From the NCBI GenBank assembly GCA_022842785.1, contig JALHOW010000005.1:411023-475022 (forward strand): a stretch of 64,000 nt of DNA. The letters run 5' to 3'. This DNA is from Hyphomicrobiaceae bacterium (GTDB lineage Bacteria > Pseudomonadota > Alphaproteobacteria > Rhizobiales > Hyphomicrobiaceae). This document shows positions 28,148-37,333 of the stretch, in pieces. How positions within the stretch are numbered: position 1 is the first letter of the stretch; every line of letters starts with the position of its first letter. The translations under genes and the position numbers were made by a program. The notes under the pieces were generated by a model that was given only the letters and a program-made list of their open reading frames with translations, was not told the DNA's origin and did not search any database.

Positions 28148-30018
28148 CGCGTTGCTCCGAATGCGTAGCGCTCAGCAACCACTTCCGACCAACCTCGCGC
28201 CCACTGCCGCGGCTGTGCTGCCCGCGCCCTCACCACGCGCGCTTGGCGTCCTGATGTCGACACGTCCGGCATGGCATCTCGCATCCAGCGCGCGATCGGC
28301 GTTGTGAAACCGGTCTTCGCCCGCTCGCGGATGATGCTCGGCAAGGGAACGGAGGCGCTCTCTGCAAGACAACCCTTGTTGACGATCGCCGGCGCGCGAC
28401 GGCGGGCCGTGGCCACGACGCGCAACAACGCACTGTCCACCAGCGGCACGCGCACCTCGAGCGAGTGCGCCATGCTCGCCCAGTCCGTATCGCGCAAGAG
28501 CTGATTGCGCATGTAAAGCGCGGACTCGAGCGTCGCGACTTTTGCATATGCGGTCGCTGGCGCAGGCTCGAGCTCGGCACGAACGCGATGCAAGGGTGCG
28601 AGGCGACGAAGCCCGCGCCGGACGATATCGGCGTTGAGAACCTGCGGCAGCTCCCAGGGCATGAAGAGGCCACGGCGCAGGAGGTAGGCACCGGCATAGG
28701 TCCCACCGTATTCTGCGAGGCCAATGGCCTTCGGGCTGAGGCCCGCTATTCCAGCAAATGGCTGGGCGAGCCGGCGCGCGAGACGTCCGAGGCCCGGCAC
28801 CCGCGACGGCACGGCGAACATGGCGACCCATCGCGGGATATCGCGAAATGAGGGATAGCCGCCGAACAGCTCGTCACCGCCTAGGCCCGACACGGCGACT
28901 TTCAATCCCAGCTCCCGCGCAGCCTTGGCCACGAACCAGGTATTTATGCCGTCGATCGTCGGTTGATCCATTGCATCCAGAATGCGCGGCAGATCGGCCT
29001 GAAACTCGCTTTGCGTAATGACGCGCATAGTATGTCGCGTGCCGTAGGCGCGTGCCACCGCCTCGGCAATCGGAGCTTCATCTTCGGCGCGCCCGCGGAA
29101 CTCCTCGAAGGCGAGCGTCACCGTTTGAATTTCCTGCTGACCGGCGTCGCGCATGAGCCCGACGAGCGCTCCGGAATCAATGCCCGCAGAAAGAAACGCC
29201 CCGACCGGGACATCGGCCACCAGATGATGCCGAACGCTGTCGGCCAGTGCGCTACGCACGACCGACCTGACATCTTCGTCGGCGATCGCGGCCTCATGCT
29301 GGACCTGCGCTTCAGCTTCGTGATGCACTTGCGCGATGGAGTGATAGCGTCGCGGCGCCTGCGCACCCGTGCGATCCACGACAAGAGTGGCGCCCGCCGG
29401 CAGCGCGCGAATGGCCGCGCAAGTCGTGAAGGGCTCCGGAACGCTACCCCATAAGTAAAAGCCTACTTGAGCGGCGGGCTCCACATCGCGCGAGATTGCG
29501 CCGCCAGCGAGCAAGGCCTTCACCTGGGAAGCAAATCGGAATGTCCAGCCATCGTCGCTGTAGTAGAGAGGTTTGATGCCGTAGGGGTCCCGGGCGAGAA
29601 AGAGCGCATGGCGCGCGCGATCCCAGATCGCAAAGGCAAACATCCCTCTCAGAGAGTGGACCATATTCTCGCCCTTGCTCGCATAGAGATGGAGCAGAAC
29701 CTCCGTGTCTGAATGACTGGCAAACACGTAGCCCTCGGCCTCGAGCGCTTTGCGCAGGGCGCGGTAGTTGTAGATCTCCCCGTTGAACGTGACGACGTAG
29801 CGGCCATCGGCGCTTGCCATGGGCTGGGCGCCTGCATCGGTGAGATCGATGATCGACAATCGGCGATGACCGAGCCCTAACCGACCATCTTCCGAGAACC
29901 AGGCCCCTGCGCCATCCGGTCCACGCGCCACCATGTGGTCTCGTGTGCGGAGCAGTTCCGACCGATCGACCGGATTGGCCGCATAGTGGAAGGCAAAGAT
30001 ACCGTTGACGCCGCACAT
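28144..30018 (-). CDS. asnB: Asparagine synthase (glutamine-hydrolysing) family amidotransferase
   Basis: A 624-residue class II glutamine amidotransferase. The nucleophile Cys2 follows the initiator (MCGVNG), RGPDGAG lies near 33-39, and FNGEIYNYRALR completes the glutaminase domain. The C-terminal synthetase domain has the ATP PP-loop GAFLSAGIDSGALVG. In surface-glycan clusters AsnB-like proteins often amidate the carboxyl group of uronic acids rather than make asparagine. With the uronate epimerase and decarboxylase in the same locus that is plausible here, but is inference. The start is ATG 30018, and the stop overlaps a GTG of the fucosyltransferase remnant. Confidence 0.9.
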   Translation of the reverse strand: MCGVNGIFAFHYAANPVDRSELLRTRDHMVARGPDGAGAWFSEDGRLGLGHRRLSIIDLTDAGAQPMASADGRYVVTFNGEIYNYRALRKALEAEGYVFASHSDTEVLLHLYASKGENMVHSLRGMFAFAIWDRARHALFLARDPYGIKPLYYSDDGWTFRFASQVKALLAGGAISRDVEPAAQVGFYLWGSVPEPFTTCAAIRALPAGATLVVDRTGAQAPRRYHSIAQVHHEAEAQVQHEAAIADEDVRSVVRSALADSVRHHLVADVPVGAFLSAGIDSGALVGLMRDAGQQEIQTVTLAFEEFRGRAEDEAPIAEAVARAYGTRHTMRVITQSEFQADLPRILDAMDQPTIDGINTWFVAKAARELGLKVAVSGLGGDELFGGYPSFRDIPRWVAMFAVPSRVPGLGRLARRLAQPFAGIAGLSPKAIGLAEYGGTYAGAYLLRRGLFMPWELPQVLNADIVRRGLRRLAPLHRVRAELEPAPATAYAKVATLESALYMRNQLLRDTDWASMAHSLEVRVPLVDSALLRVVATARRRAPAIVNKGCLAESASVPLPSIIRERAKTGFTTPIARWMRDAMPDVSTSGRQARVVRARAAQPRQWARGWSEVVAERYAFGATR

Positions 30019-30141
30019 ATCAGATCACGTCACGCATCGAAGCTGACATCGACGCATCACGGTTTGACCGCGTGCGTCGCGCAGGCCTGCCGTCGAGGGC
30101 GACATGGCAGGGCATTCCGGGCAAATGCACGGAGTTGACGA

Positions 30142-31146
30142 CTATGCTTGCGCCGGCTGCGCCATGACCTGGTCGAAGTAGTCGATTGTACGCCGGAGGC
30201 CCTCGCGAAGCTGCACCTCTGGGCGCCAACCGAGTTGCTCTTTCGCTCGCGAGATGTCCGGGCGGCGCTGCTTGGGATCATCCTGAGGGAGCGGCATAAA
30301 CGTCAGATTCGACTTCGATCCCGTCATCTCGATCGTGAGCTCGGCCAGCTCGCGGATTGAGAACTCACCGGGATTGCCAAGGTTCACAGGCCCAGTGACC
30401 TCCGCAGGACTTTCCATAAGGCGCACAAAGCCGTCGATCAAATCATCGACATAGCAGAACGAGCGCGTCTGGCCACCGTCGCCGTAGATGGTGATTGGTT
30501 TGCCCTGCAGAGCCTGCACGATGAAATTCGACACGACGCGTCCATCGTTCGGATGCATACGAGGACCGTACGTGTTGAAGATGCGCGCGACCTTGATCTC
30601 CAGGCGATGCTGGCGATGATAGTCAAAGAACAGCGTCTCCGCGCAACGCTTGCCCTCATCGTAGCAGGAGCGAGGCCCGATCGGGTTCACGTTGCCCCAA
30701 TAGTCCTCCGTCTGCGGGTGGACCGACGGATCCCCATAGATCTCCGAGGTGGACGCCTGGAAGACCCTGCATTTGAGGCGCTTGGCCAAGCCCAGCATGT
30801 TGATCGCGCCGTGCACGCTAGTCTTCGTCGTCTGCACGGGATCATGCTGATAGTGGATCGGGGACGCCGGGCACGCGAGGTTGTAGATCTCGTCCACCTC
30901 CACGTACAGCGGGAACGTAATATCGTGACGCATCAGCTCGAAGCGCGGATGTGTGAGCAAGTGCTCGATGTTCCGCTTGGCTCCCGTGAAGAAATTGTCG
31001 AGGCAAATGACGTCATGACCTTCGCCGACCAGCCGATCGCACAGATGCGACCCTAAGAAGCCGGCACCACCGGTCACCAAAATCGTCCTGCGCGATGAAG
31101 CGCGCGCACCGCTGCCGTTGATCTCACTCGTATTCCGCGCCTGCAC
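30142..31146 (-). CDS. UDP-glucuronate decarboxylase (UXS) family protein
   Basis: A 334-residue extended SDR that converts UDP-glucuronate to UDP-xylose through a 4-keto intermediate. [18 protein letters not shown], the [12 protein letters not shown] segment unique to [17 protein letters not shown], and the catalytic Y/K pair in [11 protein letters not shown] are all visible, as is [22 protein letters not shown] at 31185 is possible, but GTG 31146 has GGAGAG five bases upstream and is preferred. It competes with the 4-epimerase for the same precursor. Separated by a 255-nt gap from the initiating transferase. Confidence 0.92.
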   Translation of the reverse strand: MQARNTSEINGSGARASSRRTILVTGGAGFLGSHLCDRLVGEGHDVICLDNFFTGAKRNIEHLLTHPRFELMRHDITFPLYVEVDEIYNLACPASPIHYQHDPVQTTKTSVHGAINMLGLAKRLKCRVFQASTSEIYGDPSVHPQTEDYWGNVNPIGPRSCYDEGKRCAETLFFDYHRQHRLEIKVARIFNTYGPRMHPNDGRVVSNFIVQALQGKPITIYGDGGQTRSFCYVDDLIDGFVRLMESPAEVTGPVNLGNPGEFSIRELAELTIEMTGSKSNLTFMPLPQDDPKQRRPDISRAKEQLGWRPEVQLREGLRRTIDYFDQVMAQPAQA

Positions 31147-31247
31147 CGTTACTCTCCGTTTACTTGATTGATATGCGCGGAACAAAGCTACCGCACTTCG
31201 GGTGAACGAACCCCCGAACTCCGCACTAAACGCACCTCAATGGAGCA

Positions 31248-31287
31248 GTCAGACACGGCGCGATCATGGCGCGCCGTGGAGCCTGAC
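31248..31287 (-). promoter_or_regulatory. Strong stem-loop in the leader of the UXS gene
   Basis: A perfect nine-base inverted repeat, CACGGCGCG at 31254-31262 and CGCGCCGTG at 31270-31278 around a seven-base loop, extended by GTCAG/CTGAC at 31248-31252 and 31283-31287. It lies in the non-coding gap between the initiating transferase and the UXS gene. No T-run follows on the minus strand, so it is not an ordinary intrinsic terminator. It might be a pause, attenuation or RNA-stability element. The rest of the gap shows no convincing gene. Confidence 0.4.
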
Positions 31288-31401
31288 TACTCCTATCATT
31301 CCTTCCTCAGCGGCGGCGACGCCACCACTGGCGGCACCCGCTCGCCTGATCCCGCCACAATCCGCGTCGAGCGGTTCCCCATGTCATGCCTGACGGGGCC
31401 C

Positions 31402-32901
31402 CTACTCGCCAACACCGCCGCGACCTGCGAGCCTATGGAGATCCTGCCACGCGAGCCGGACGACATCGCCGTCAACGCGCTCGCCGAACAATACGATGGG
31501 TAGTGTCGAGACGAGGATCTTCAAATCTAGCCAGAGTGATGCATGACGCACGTACCAAAGATCAAGTGCGGTCTTGTCCGTAACGGAAACCGATCGGCCG
31601 CCATAAACTTGCGCCCATCCGGTGAGACCGGGACGAACGAGAAGGCGTGCCACGATTTCCCGTGACTGCTCTCTGGACACGAGCGGGCGCGGGCCAACAA
31701 AAGACATGTCACCGACGAGGATGTTGAACAGCTGCGGCAGCTCATCAAGCCGGGTCCGCCGCAGGAAGGTGCCTACTCGCGAGATCCGCGCTTCGTCGGG
31801 AATTCGGTGGCCGGCCGCATCGTGGGATCTTCCCATGGTCCGGAACTTGTACAGCTTGAAGCGATGCCCCCGCAGGCCAGGCCGCTGCTGCACGAAGAGC
31901 ACCGGCAAACCGCCATCCAAGGCTACGACCAATGCCGCCACGATAATGAGCGGCGATAGAATGACAAGCATTGCCAGCGCCACAGCCGCGTCGATGAACC
32001 GCTTCACCCGCCAATAGGGGCGACGCAGGACCTGCTCGATCTCTGCCGTCTCGATGGCGAACGCCGGCTGATACCCGCCCGGCCCAGCCGCGGGCACGCC
32101 TGCACGAGAAGCAGGCGACGGTTCGCGGTCAACGGAAAAGCCAAGCCGCTCCGCAAAAAACTCCAGGCGGATTTCCGTTGTGCTCTCGATCTCTCGCAGG
32201 AGAACTCGCGCGTCTTCGGACAGACGGTCGAAAGGTACCGCGACCACGATCCGCCCAACGTGAACTCCATGGACCTCGAGATCCGAGATGATCCGGTCAG
32301 CCTCCTCGGGCGTCCCGAGAACGGGGACCGCGTGCAGGACGCGCCCCACATGGCGCTCGTTCGGTGAGAGGATGCCGGCGATGTGGAGCTTGCTCGAGCC
32401 GAACTCCGCCGCCGAGCGGACGAAAAGCTCGACCATGGAGCTCCAGCCGATCACCAGGACCGTGTCCTCGGCAGCGGGTAGCGCCAGCTGACCGTGATTA
32501 TGCGTCCGGCGCCGCTTATGGACGACCCGGGTCAGCACACGGACGCCGACCAGCCCGGCCGTCATCAGGACGATCTGGAGCAACGGCAGCGACCGCGCGA
32601 CACCGTCCATGCGGTTGATGATGAAGCCGATCACCGCTGCGCCAGCAACGATTAATGCCGAGGCATAGAGGGCGTGAACGTAGTCCGCCAGCCCGCTGAA
32701 CCGCCAGATCGAGCGGTCCATCCCAAGGAGCACCAGAGTCGGCAAAGAGACTGCGAGCGTGCAGATGAGATAGGGAACGAACGCATCCCATTGCCTCGCT
32801 GCGATGGAGAAATTCTCCCGCAACGCGAGCGCCGCGATCGAGGAAAAGCCAATAATCAATAGATCAAATGAGAGCGATCGCCCTCGACGCGTTATGGACA
32901 T
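31402..32901 (-). CDS. Undecaprenyl-phosphate sugar phosphotransferase (WbaP/PglC superfamily)
   Basis: A 499-residue initiating enzyme that transfers a sugar-1-phosphate to undecaprenyl phosphate at the cytoplasmic face. Residues 1-130 hold about four to five membrane segments, followed by a nucleotide-binding-like CoA-binding_3 domain (VLVIGWSSMVELFVRSA). The C-terminal PF02397 domain shows KRFIDAAVALAMLVILSPLI, RPGLRGHRFKLYKFRTM and DELPQLFNILVGDMSFVGPRP. Full family length. ATG 32901 follows an AT-rich leader with a promoter-like sequence, so this may be the first gene of a transcript. It sets the reducing-end sugar of the polymer, usually glucose or galactose. Confidence 0.93.
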   Translation of the reverse strand: MSITRRGRSLSFDLLIIGFSSIAALALRENFSIAARQWDAFVPYLICTLAVSLPTLVLLGMDRSIWRFSGLADYVHALYASALIVAGAAVIGFIINRMDGVARSLPLLQIVLMTAGLVGVRVLTRVVHKRRRTHNHGQLALPAAEDTVLVIGWSSMVELFVRSAAEFGSSKLHIAGILSPNERHVGRVLHAVPVLGTPEEADRIISDLEVHGVHVGRIVVAVPFDRLSEDARVLLREIESTTEIRLEFFAERLGFSVDREPSPASRAGVPAAGPGGYQPAFAIETAEIEQVLRRPYWRVKRFIDAAVALAMLVILSPLIIVAALVVALDGGLPVLFVQQRPGLRGHRFKLYKFRTMGRSHDAAGHRIPDEARISRVGTFLRRTRLDELPQLFNILVGDMSFVGPRPLVSREQSREIVARLLVRPGLTGWAQVYGGRSVSVTDKTALDLWYVRHASLWLDLKILVSTLPIVLFGERVDGDVVRLAWQDLHRLAGRGGVGE

Positions 32902-32986
32902 TTAAATATTCCGATGGAAACCCATCGCCCCGCCTCAAAACGCAGCCGGCACTATCAACTTCATTGTTATAGTATAGTTAATCATT

Positions 32987-33015
32987 ATTCTTCATTACGG
33001 CTGCCACATTGTCAA
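32987..33015 (-). promoter_or_regulatory. Candidate sigma-70 type promoter for the initiating transferase
   Basis: On the minus strand TTGACA (33015-33010) is followed after 17 bases by AAGAAT (32992-32987), four of six matches to the -10 consensus. It lies in an AT-rich 264-nt gap that contrasts with its GC-rich surroundings, about 85 nt upstream of the ATG. Between it and the gene is a six-base stem CGATGG/CCATCG at 32912-32927. A second AT-rich stretch (TATACTATA) lies just downstream. No transcript start is proven. Confidence 0.4.
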
Positions 33016-33165
33016 CACAAAGGCCCCTGTGGAAAACTGATGCGCTCAGAATTTTATTGTTTAATAACAACGAGAAAGCGACGCAGCGCAGCTCGCTAGG
33101 CGCTGACCTTAAGGAGGTGCCGTGGCATTTCCGCCACTCGCCTCTCACGCGCGCGCTCCCGATCG

Positions 33166-34863
33166 CTAATCCTTCTCGACCTCGGCTTTTGTGAGGTAAC
33201 TTTTATTTGGATCCGGCGCTTTCGGCGCCTGCCAGGCGACCGGCCAATCATCGCGTGGGGTGGCCGGTGAAAATCGCGCTGAAGAAGCACCCTCCTCAGC
33301 CCTTCGGTGCGGCTGCACTGGCTGCGGCTCGCTCGGCTCAGCGGTCTCGGTAAGCGCATCGGAGGGGGAAGCGGCCGGTGGGCCAACAGGCGGAATGATC
33401 ATCGCAACGGACAGCGCGAAGACTGCCATCATCGCTGTCGTACGCAAAGGGTAGTCGAGAAGGGAGTGAGCTAGCAGCAGAGCAATAATGAGTGTTGCCG
33501 CGCACGCGAGCAAATTGTCCCTAAGCCGAGCCCCTTGCAATCCTTGCCTCCAGACACGAACGCTCGCCGCGACCAACCAAACAATGAACAGAACGATTGC
33601 GACAATTCCGATCAGTCCGGCCTCGAGCCACAGCTCGAGATAGTCGTTGTGGGCACGATTGATCAGGGCGTCAAAATTGTCCGTGGGCTTCTCGAAAGCC
33701 TGGTAGACGGGCACGAAGCTCCCCATGCCCGACCCGAGAGGCATGTAGGCGAGCACAGCTTCGACAGTATTGCGCGCTAGAGGAACCCGACCATCCTTCA
33801 TGATCTCGGACGCGAAGCGATCCTGCATTCGATTGAGCGCAATCTGCGCTCCAAAAAAGACCGCGAATCCAAACGCTGCCATCAGCACAAGCCGGCCCGT
33901 TCCCGCCAATGAGCGGCGGGGCACTTCAGTGACTGCAGCGCGGCGGCTGGCCCACATCGCGTATGTCATCGCAACCGCGCCGAGCAGCGCGACGAACGTC
34001 AGGGCAAGACCGGCACGCGACCGGGCTATGGCCTGAGCGGCGACAAACACCACAACCGAGGCGAAGCCGAGCACGGCGACAGACAAACCCATCTCGGCGC
34101 GCCGCGCACGAAGCGAGCTTGCCCTCATGGTCCGGATCGCAGCAGCGATGGACACGGCTGCGGCTATCGGCACCAAGGAGTAGAGCAGCGCCGCATGGTG
34201 ATTTCGATTGGCGAAGAAGCCAACTGCCTCCGTGGAGTTCGTGAAGGCATAGAAGCGCAGCCAACTTGTGGTACCCTGCCCAACCTGGAGAAGACCAAGG
34301 CCGGCGGCGACCAAGCCGAACACCAGAAACAAAACTGCCAAGCGGCGCCGGTCTGCGTAGTCGAACTGCAATGCCCCCAATAACACTGCAGCAGGCGGTA
34401 GTAGTGCAAGTGCACTCAACCAGGTTCCTCGTGGTGACATGCTCATAGGCCGCCAACCGGCATCGAGACCGATAAGCTCCAGATTGCTGACGAAGTCCGC
34501 CCGGCCCGGCAGCGCCGTCCACAGGGCTGGCGGCATCGGCACCAGTTGCAGCATCGGAACGGTCATCACCAAGAGGCAGACGAGCATGGCGATGCGTGCC
34601 TGCTTGCCTCCTGCTTCCGGCGCCAAGTCAGCAAGCCGCCAACCCGCCCAGAGGAGCAATGGCACGGCCAGGAGTTGCAGCACGACGTCGGAGAGGAAAC
34701 CTGCGCGCGTCCCTCCGCCGAGCGCAAGGCACGCGAGGAAGTACACGCTCACCACCGCGAAGAACGGCGTGATCGGCGATGGCAAAGGTCTCTTGGAGGA
34801 TCTCGATCGCTTGGCCAACGGGTTTTGCCTTCCGAGCACGATCGGCGGTGCCGCCGCCTGCAT
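33166..34863 (-). CDS. O-antigen ligase/Wzy-like membrane protein
   Basis: A 565-residue polytopic protein. About twelve hydrophobic segments span residues 30-475, with a large periplasmic-type loop near 345-410 that contains RVPLARNTVEAVLAYMPLGSG, resembling the RxxxW/AxxxxxxxPLxG loop of O-antigen ligase family (Wzy_C) proteins. The last about 85 residues are hydrophilic and proline-rich. ATG 34863 has no strong upstream site. Lying between the autokinase and the initiating transferase it could be the polymerase of a Wzy-type system; ligase versus polymerase cannot be decided from sequence. Confidence 0.82.
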   Translation of the reverse strand: MQAAAPPIVLGRQNPLAKRSRSSKRPLPSPITPFFAVVSVYFLACLALGGGTRAGFLSDVVLQLLAVPLLLWAGWRLADLAPEAGGKQARIAMLVCLLVMTVPMLQLVPMPPALWTALPGRADFVSNLELIGLDAGWRPMSMSPRGTWLSALALLPPAAVLLGALQFDYADRRRLAVLFLVFGLVAAGLGLLQVGQGTTSWLRFYAFTNSTEAVGFFANRNHHAALLYSLVPIAAAVSIAAAIRTMRASSLRARRAEMGLSVAVLGFASVVVFVAAQAIARSRAGLALTFVALLGAVAMTYAMWASRRAAVTEVPRRSLAGTGRLVLMAAFGFAVFFGAQIALNRMQDRFASEIMKDGRVPLARNTVEAVLAYMPLGSGMGSFVPVYQAFEKPTDNFDALINRAHNDYLELWLEAGLIGIVAIVLFIVWLVAASVRVWRQGLQGARLRDNLLACAATLIIALLLAHSLLDYPLRTTAMMAVFALSVAMIIPPVGPPAASPSDALTETAEPSEPQPVQPHRRAEEGASSARFSPATPRDDWPVAWQAPKAPDPNKSYLTKAEVEKD

Positions 34864-35021
34864 TCACAGGCCGACTGGCAATGTGCGACTTTCGACCATC
34901 ATAGCCCGTCCCCGTGACGAGCCCCGGTGCCGGGCTGCGTCGCTACGGCGCGAGCACCAGAGCAAAGTGCTGTGACGGCTATCGTTATCTCCCCATCAAC
35001 ACCAGAGTCGTGCTGCTGCAC

Positions 35022-37304
35022 TTATGCCTTTTTCAGACGCCGCGGCTCCGCGCCTTCCTCCGAACTACCATACGTGTACGGGTCGATACCGTATCCATAC
35101 CCGTAGCCATAGGCATCTCCGTAGCTCGTGCGGCTGGCATCGAAGCGCGTGAGCGCCGCGCCGATCACCGGACCACGAGCAAACCGCAGTCGCTTGATGG
35201 CACCGCGCACCTGACCTGATCGAGTTTGCCCCGCACTGACGACGAGTATCGTTGCTGCCGCGGCATTCGAAAGGAGCGGTCCATCAGCGAGCCCCATGAT
35301 CGGCGGGCTGTCCAGCACGATCAGGTCGAAGGTCTCCATGCCAACGGACAGGAGCGACAATAACCTGGGTCCACCGAGAAGATCGGCTGCATTGGTTGGC
35401 AGTGGGCCGGACGCCATGAATGTCAGGCTTGGAAGGTCCGTGGCCTGGAATGTCTCCGGCGGCGACATCTCGTTCGAGAGATAGCTACTGAGCCCAATGC
35501 TGTGATCGAGCCCGAGCTTGCGGTGCATCGATGGATTGCGCAGATCCGCATCGACAAGGAGCACCCTAAGCCCCATGTTCGCAAAGTGCCGCGCAATGGC
35601 AAGCGACGTAACCGACTTTCCCTCACCGGGCGCAGCGCTCGTCACCAACAGTGACTTCGGCAGTCCACCCTCCGTCGCGAACTGAAGCGCAGTACAGAGC
35701 GAGCGATATGCCTCGGCGATCCCCGAGCGCGGGTCGAGCAGCACCCGCTCCGCCTCCTCGCCCACATCCGGAATAACTCCGAGGGTCGGCAGGCCAGTCA
35801 GCTGTTCGATTTCCTCCGGAGCGCGCACTGCATCGTCGAGGCGCTCGAGCAGATAGGCCGCGCCATATCCACCACCGAGCCCCACCATGAGCGACATCAG
35901 CAGCGCCCGCATAAGGTTGGCAGCAGATGGGCCGCCGGGCGGGCTCGCCCGGTCGACGACGAAGATGTTGTTGGCGCCCATGCCGCCGGCGACATCGACT
36001 TCCTTGTGCCGCTGCAGCAGCCCCTCATAAAGCGTCCGGATCGTCGTCGCCTCGCGGCGGAGATTGTTATACTGGATGCTCCGACGCTGGAGATCGAGCG
36101 TCTCGACACGCAGCGTTTCGATGCGCGTTCGCATCTCATTTTCCTGCCGTACCGATTGCTCATAAGCGCCCTTGTGCGACGCCTTGATGGCCAGCACCTC
36201 GGTTGCGATCTGTCGGTCAATCTCCTTCATGCGGTTGCTGATCTGCATCATTGCCGGGTACCCCGGCTTAAACGTCTGGAGCTTCTCCTTGTACTCGGTG
36301 TCGAGGGCGTTGCGCGCAGACCTCAGCCCCTGGATGACGGGATTGAGGAGGAACTGCGGAAGGTTGATTGCATCGACCGTCTCGACCTGGCGCCAGAGCT
36401 GTTCGGTTTTGATGCGCTCCGCGATTAATCCGCCTAGAGAAGCATTGGCCGCCGAGAGGTTCGCCTCTGCGATCGAGGCCTTCTCCCCCATGACGACGAA
36501 TTCCTCCTTCTCGGCAAATGCGAGCGCTGCCTTCTCTGAATCCTCGAGACGGATCTTCAGTTGGCCGAGCTGATCCTCGAGAAAAGCCTTCGCATACACA
36601 TTCACCTGGAGCCGCTTCTCCAGATTGAGCGCGATGAAGGCATCGGCATAGGCATTAGCCACGCGTGCGGCACGATCCGACGAGGTGTCGGAGTAAGTGA
36701 TGTCCACCAGGCGAGAGCCCGGCACAGGCCGCACCGCGCTGTTGGCGCTGACGATCCATGCAGCGGACGCTTCGAGCTGGGCTTTGTTCGGCTCCGCATC
36801 CTCATTGGCCGATGCACCACTCAACACCGAGCGCACGGTCTGCATGATTGAGACACTTCGCGGCCGGAAGAAGTCGTGCTCATCGGCGAGCCCGGCGAGT
36901 TTCGCCACGCGCTGCGCAACAGCGGTACTCCGCAGAAGCTCGATCTGCGTGCGCAGAAAGGCATCGCCCGTATCGGGCTGCTCGACCTGCCCGCCCTCAA
37001 CAATCTTGAGGTTCTGCGCTTCGATCTGAATGCGCGCAGTGGCGTAGTAGAGTGGCGTCACCATAAGCGAGCGCGCGCCACCAATCGCAACGGCGACCAG
37101 CGCGATGGCGAGGATCAGCCACTTGCGCTTGAGGCCGATCCGCAGCAGCTCGAGCAGCAAGCGGCGCAGATCATCGTCTGATCGCTCTTCGTAACCCGGG
37201 CTGCCGTTGCCGCCGCGAGCAAATGGCGGACTGACAACAGCCGGCACCCACCGGCCGCCATGGCCGTCAGGAGCACCCGGCGCAACCTCTCGGCCGTGCG
37301 TCAT
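35022..37304 (-). CDS. Polysaccharide co-polymerase/tyrosine autokinase (Wzc/ExoP family)
   Basis: A 760-residue inner-membrane protein. Two transmembrane segments near 60-80 and 470-490 bracket a periplasmic coiled-coil Wzz/GNVR region. The cytoplasmic BY-kinase domain has Walker A SAAPGEGKSVTSLAIA, Walker A' VLLVDADLRNPSMHR and Walker B DLIVLDSPPI. The extreme C-terminus is tyrosine-rich (YGDAYGYGYGYGIDPYTYG), the usual autophosphorylation cluster. It controls chain length and contacts the Wza-like exporter encoded 29 nt upstream. The ATG at 37304 is followed by a Pro/Gly-rich lead. Confidence 0.93.
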   Translation of the reverse strand: MTHGREVAPGAPDGHGGRWVPAVVSPPFARGGNGSPGYEERSDDDLRRLLLELLRIGLKRKWLILAIALVAVAIGGARSLMVTPLYYATARIQIEAQNLKIVEGGQVEQPDTGDAFLRTQIELLRSTAVAQRVAKLAGLADEHDFFRPRSVSIMQTVRSVLSGASANEDAEPNKAQLEASAAWIVSANSAVRPVPGSRLVDITYSDTSSDRAARVANAYADAFIALNLEKRLQVNVYAKAFLEDQLGQLKIRLEDSEKAALAFAEKEEFVVMGEKASIAEANLSAANASLGGLIAERIKTEQLWRQVETVDAINLPQFLLNPVIQGLRSARNALDTEYKEKLQTFKPGYPAMMQISNRMKEIDRQIATEVLAIKASHKGAYEQSVRQENEMRTRIETLRVETLDLQRRSIQYNNLRREATTIRTLYEGLLQRHKEVDVAGGMGANNIFVVDRASPPGGPSAANLMRALLMSLMVGLGGGYGAAYLLERLDDAVRAPEEIEQLTGLPTLGVIPDVGEEAERVLLDPRSGIAEAYRSLCTALQFATEGGLPKSLLVTSAAPGEGKSVTSLAIARHFANMGLRVLLVDADLRNPSMHRKLGLDHSIGLSSYLSNEMSPPETFQATDLPSLTFMASGPLPTNAADLLGGPRLLSLLSVGMETFDLIVLDSPPIMGLADGPLLSNAAAATILVVSAGQTRSGQVRGAIKRLRFARGPVIGAALTRFDASRTSYGDAYGYGYGYGIDPYTYGSSEEGAEPRRLKKA

Positions 37305-37333
37305 CTATCCTACCTGGCCTCAACTTCAGAATT

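Noticed and set aside
31187..31194. GCGGTAGC on the minus strand in the UXS leader, resembling the ops element read by RfaH
   Set aside because: The full ops consensus is not matched, and the same octamer occurs by chance inside coding genes near 5356 and 44331. An eight-base match is expected about twice in a window this size.
32950..33015. AT-rich island as an insertion or replication-origin signal
   Set aside because: It has no DnaA-box cluster or flanking direct repeats. A simple promoter explains it better.
33111..33168. Perfect AAGGAGGT site followed by a GTG and a 15-codon frame on the plus strand
   Set aside because: It runs over the end of the membrane-protein gene on the other strand, encodes no recognisable peptide, and an eight-base match can occur by chance.
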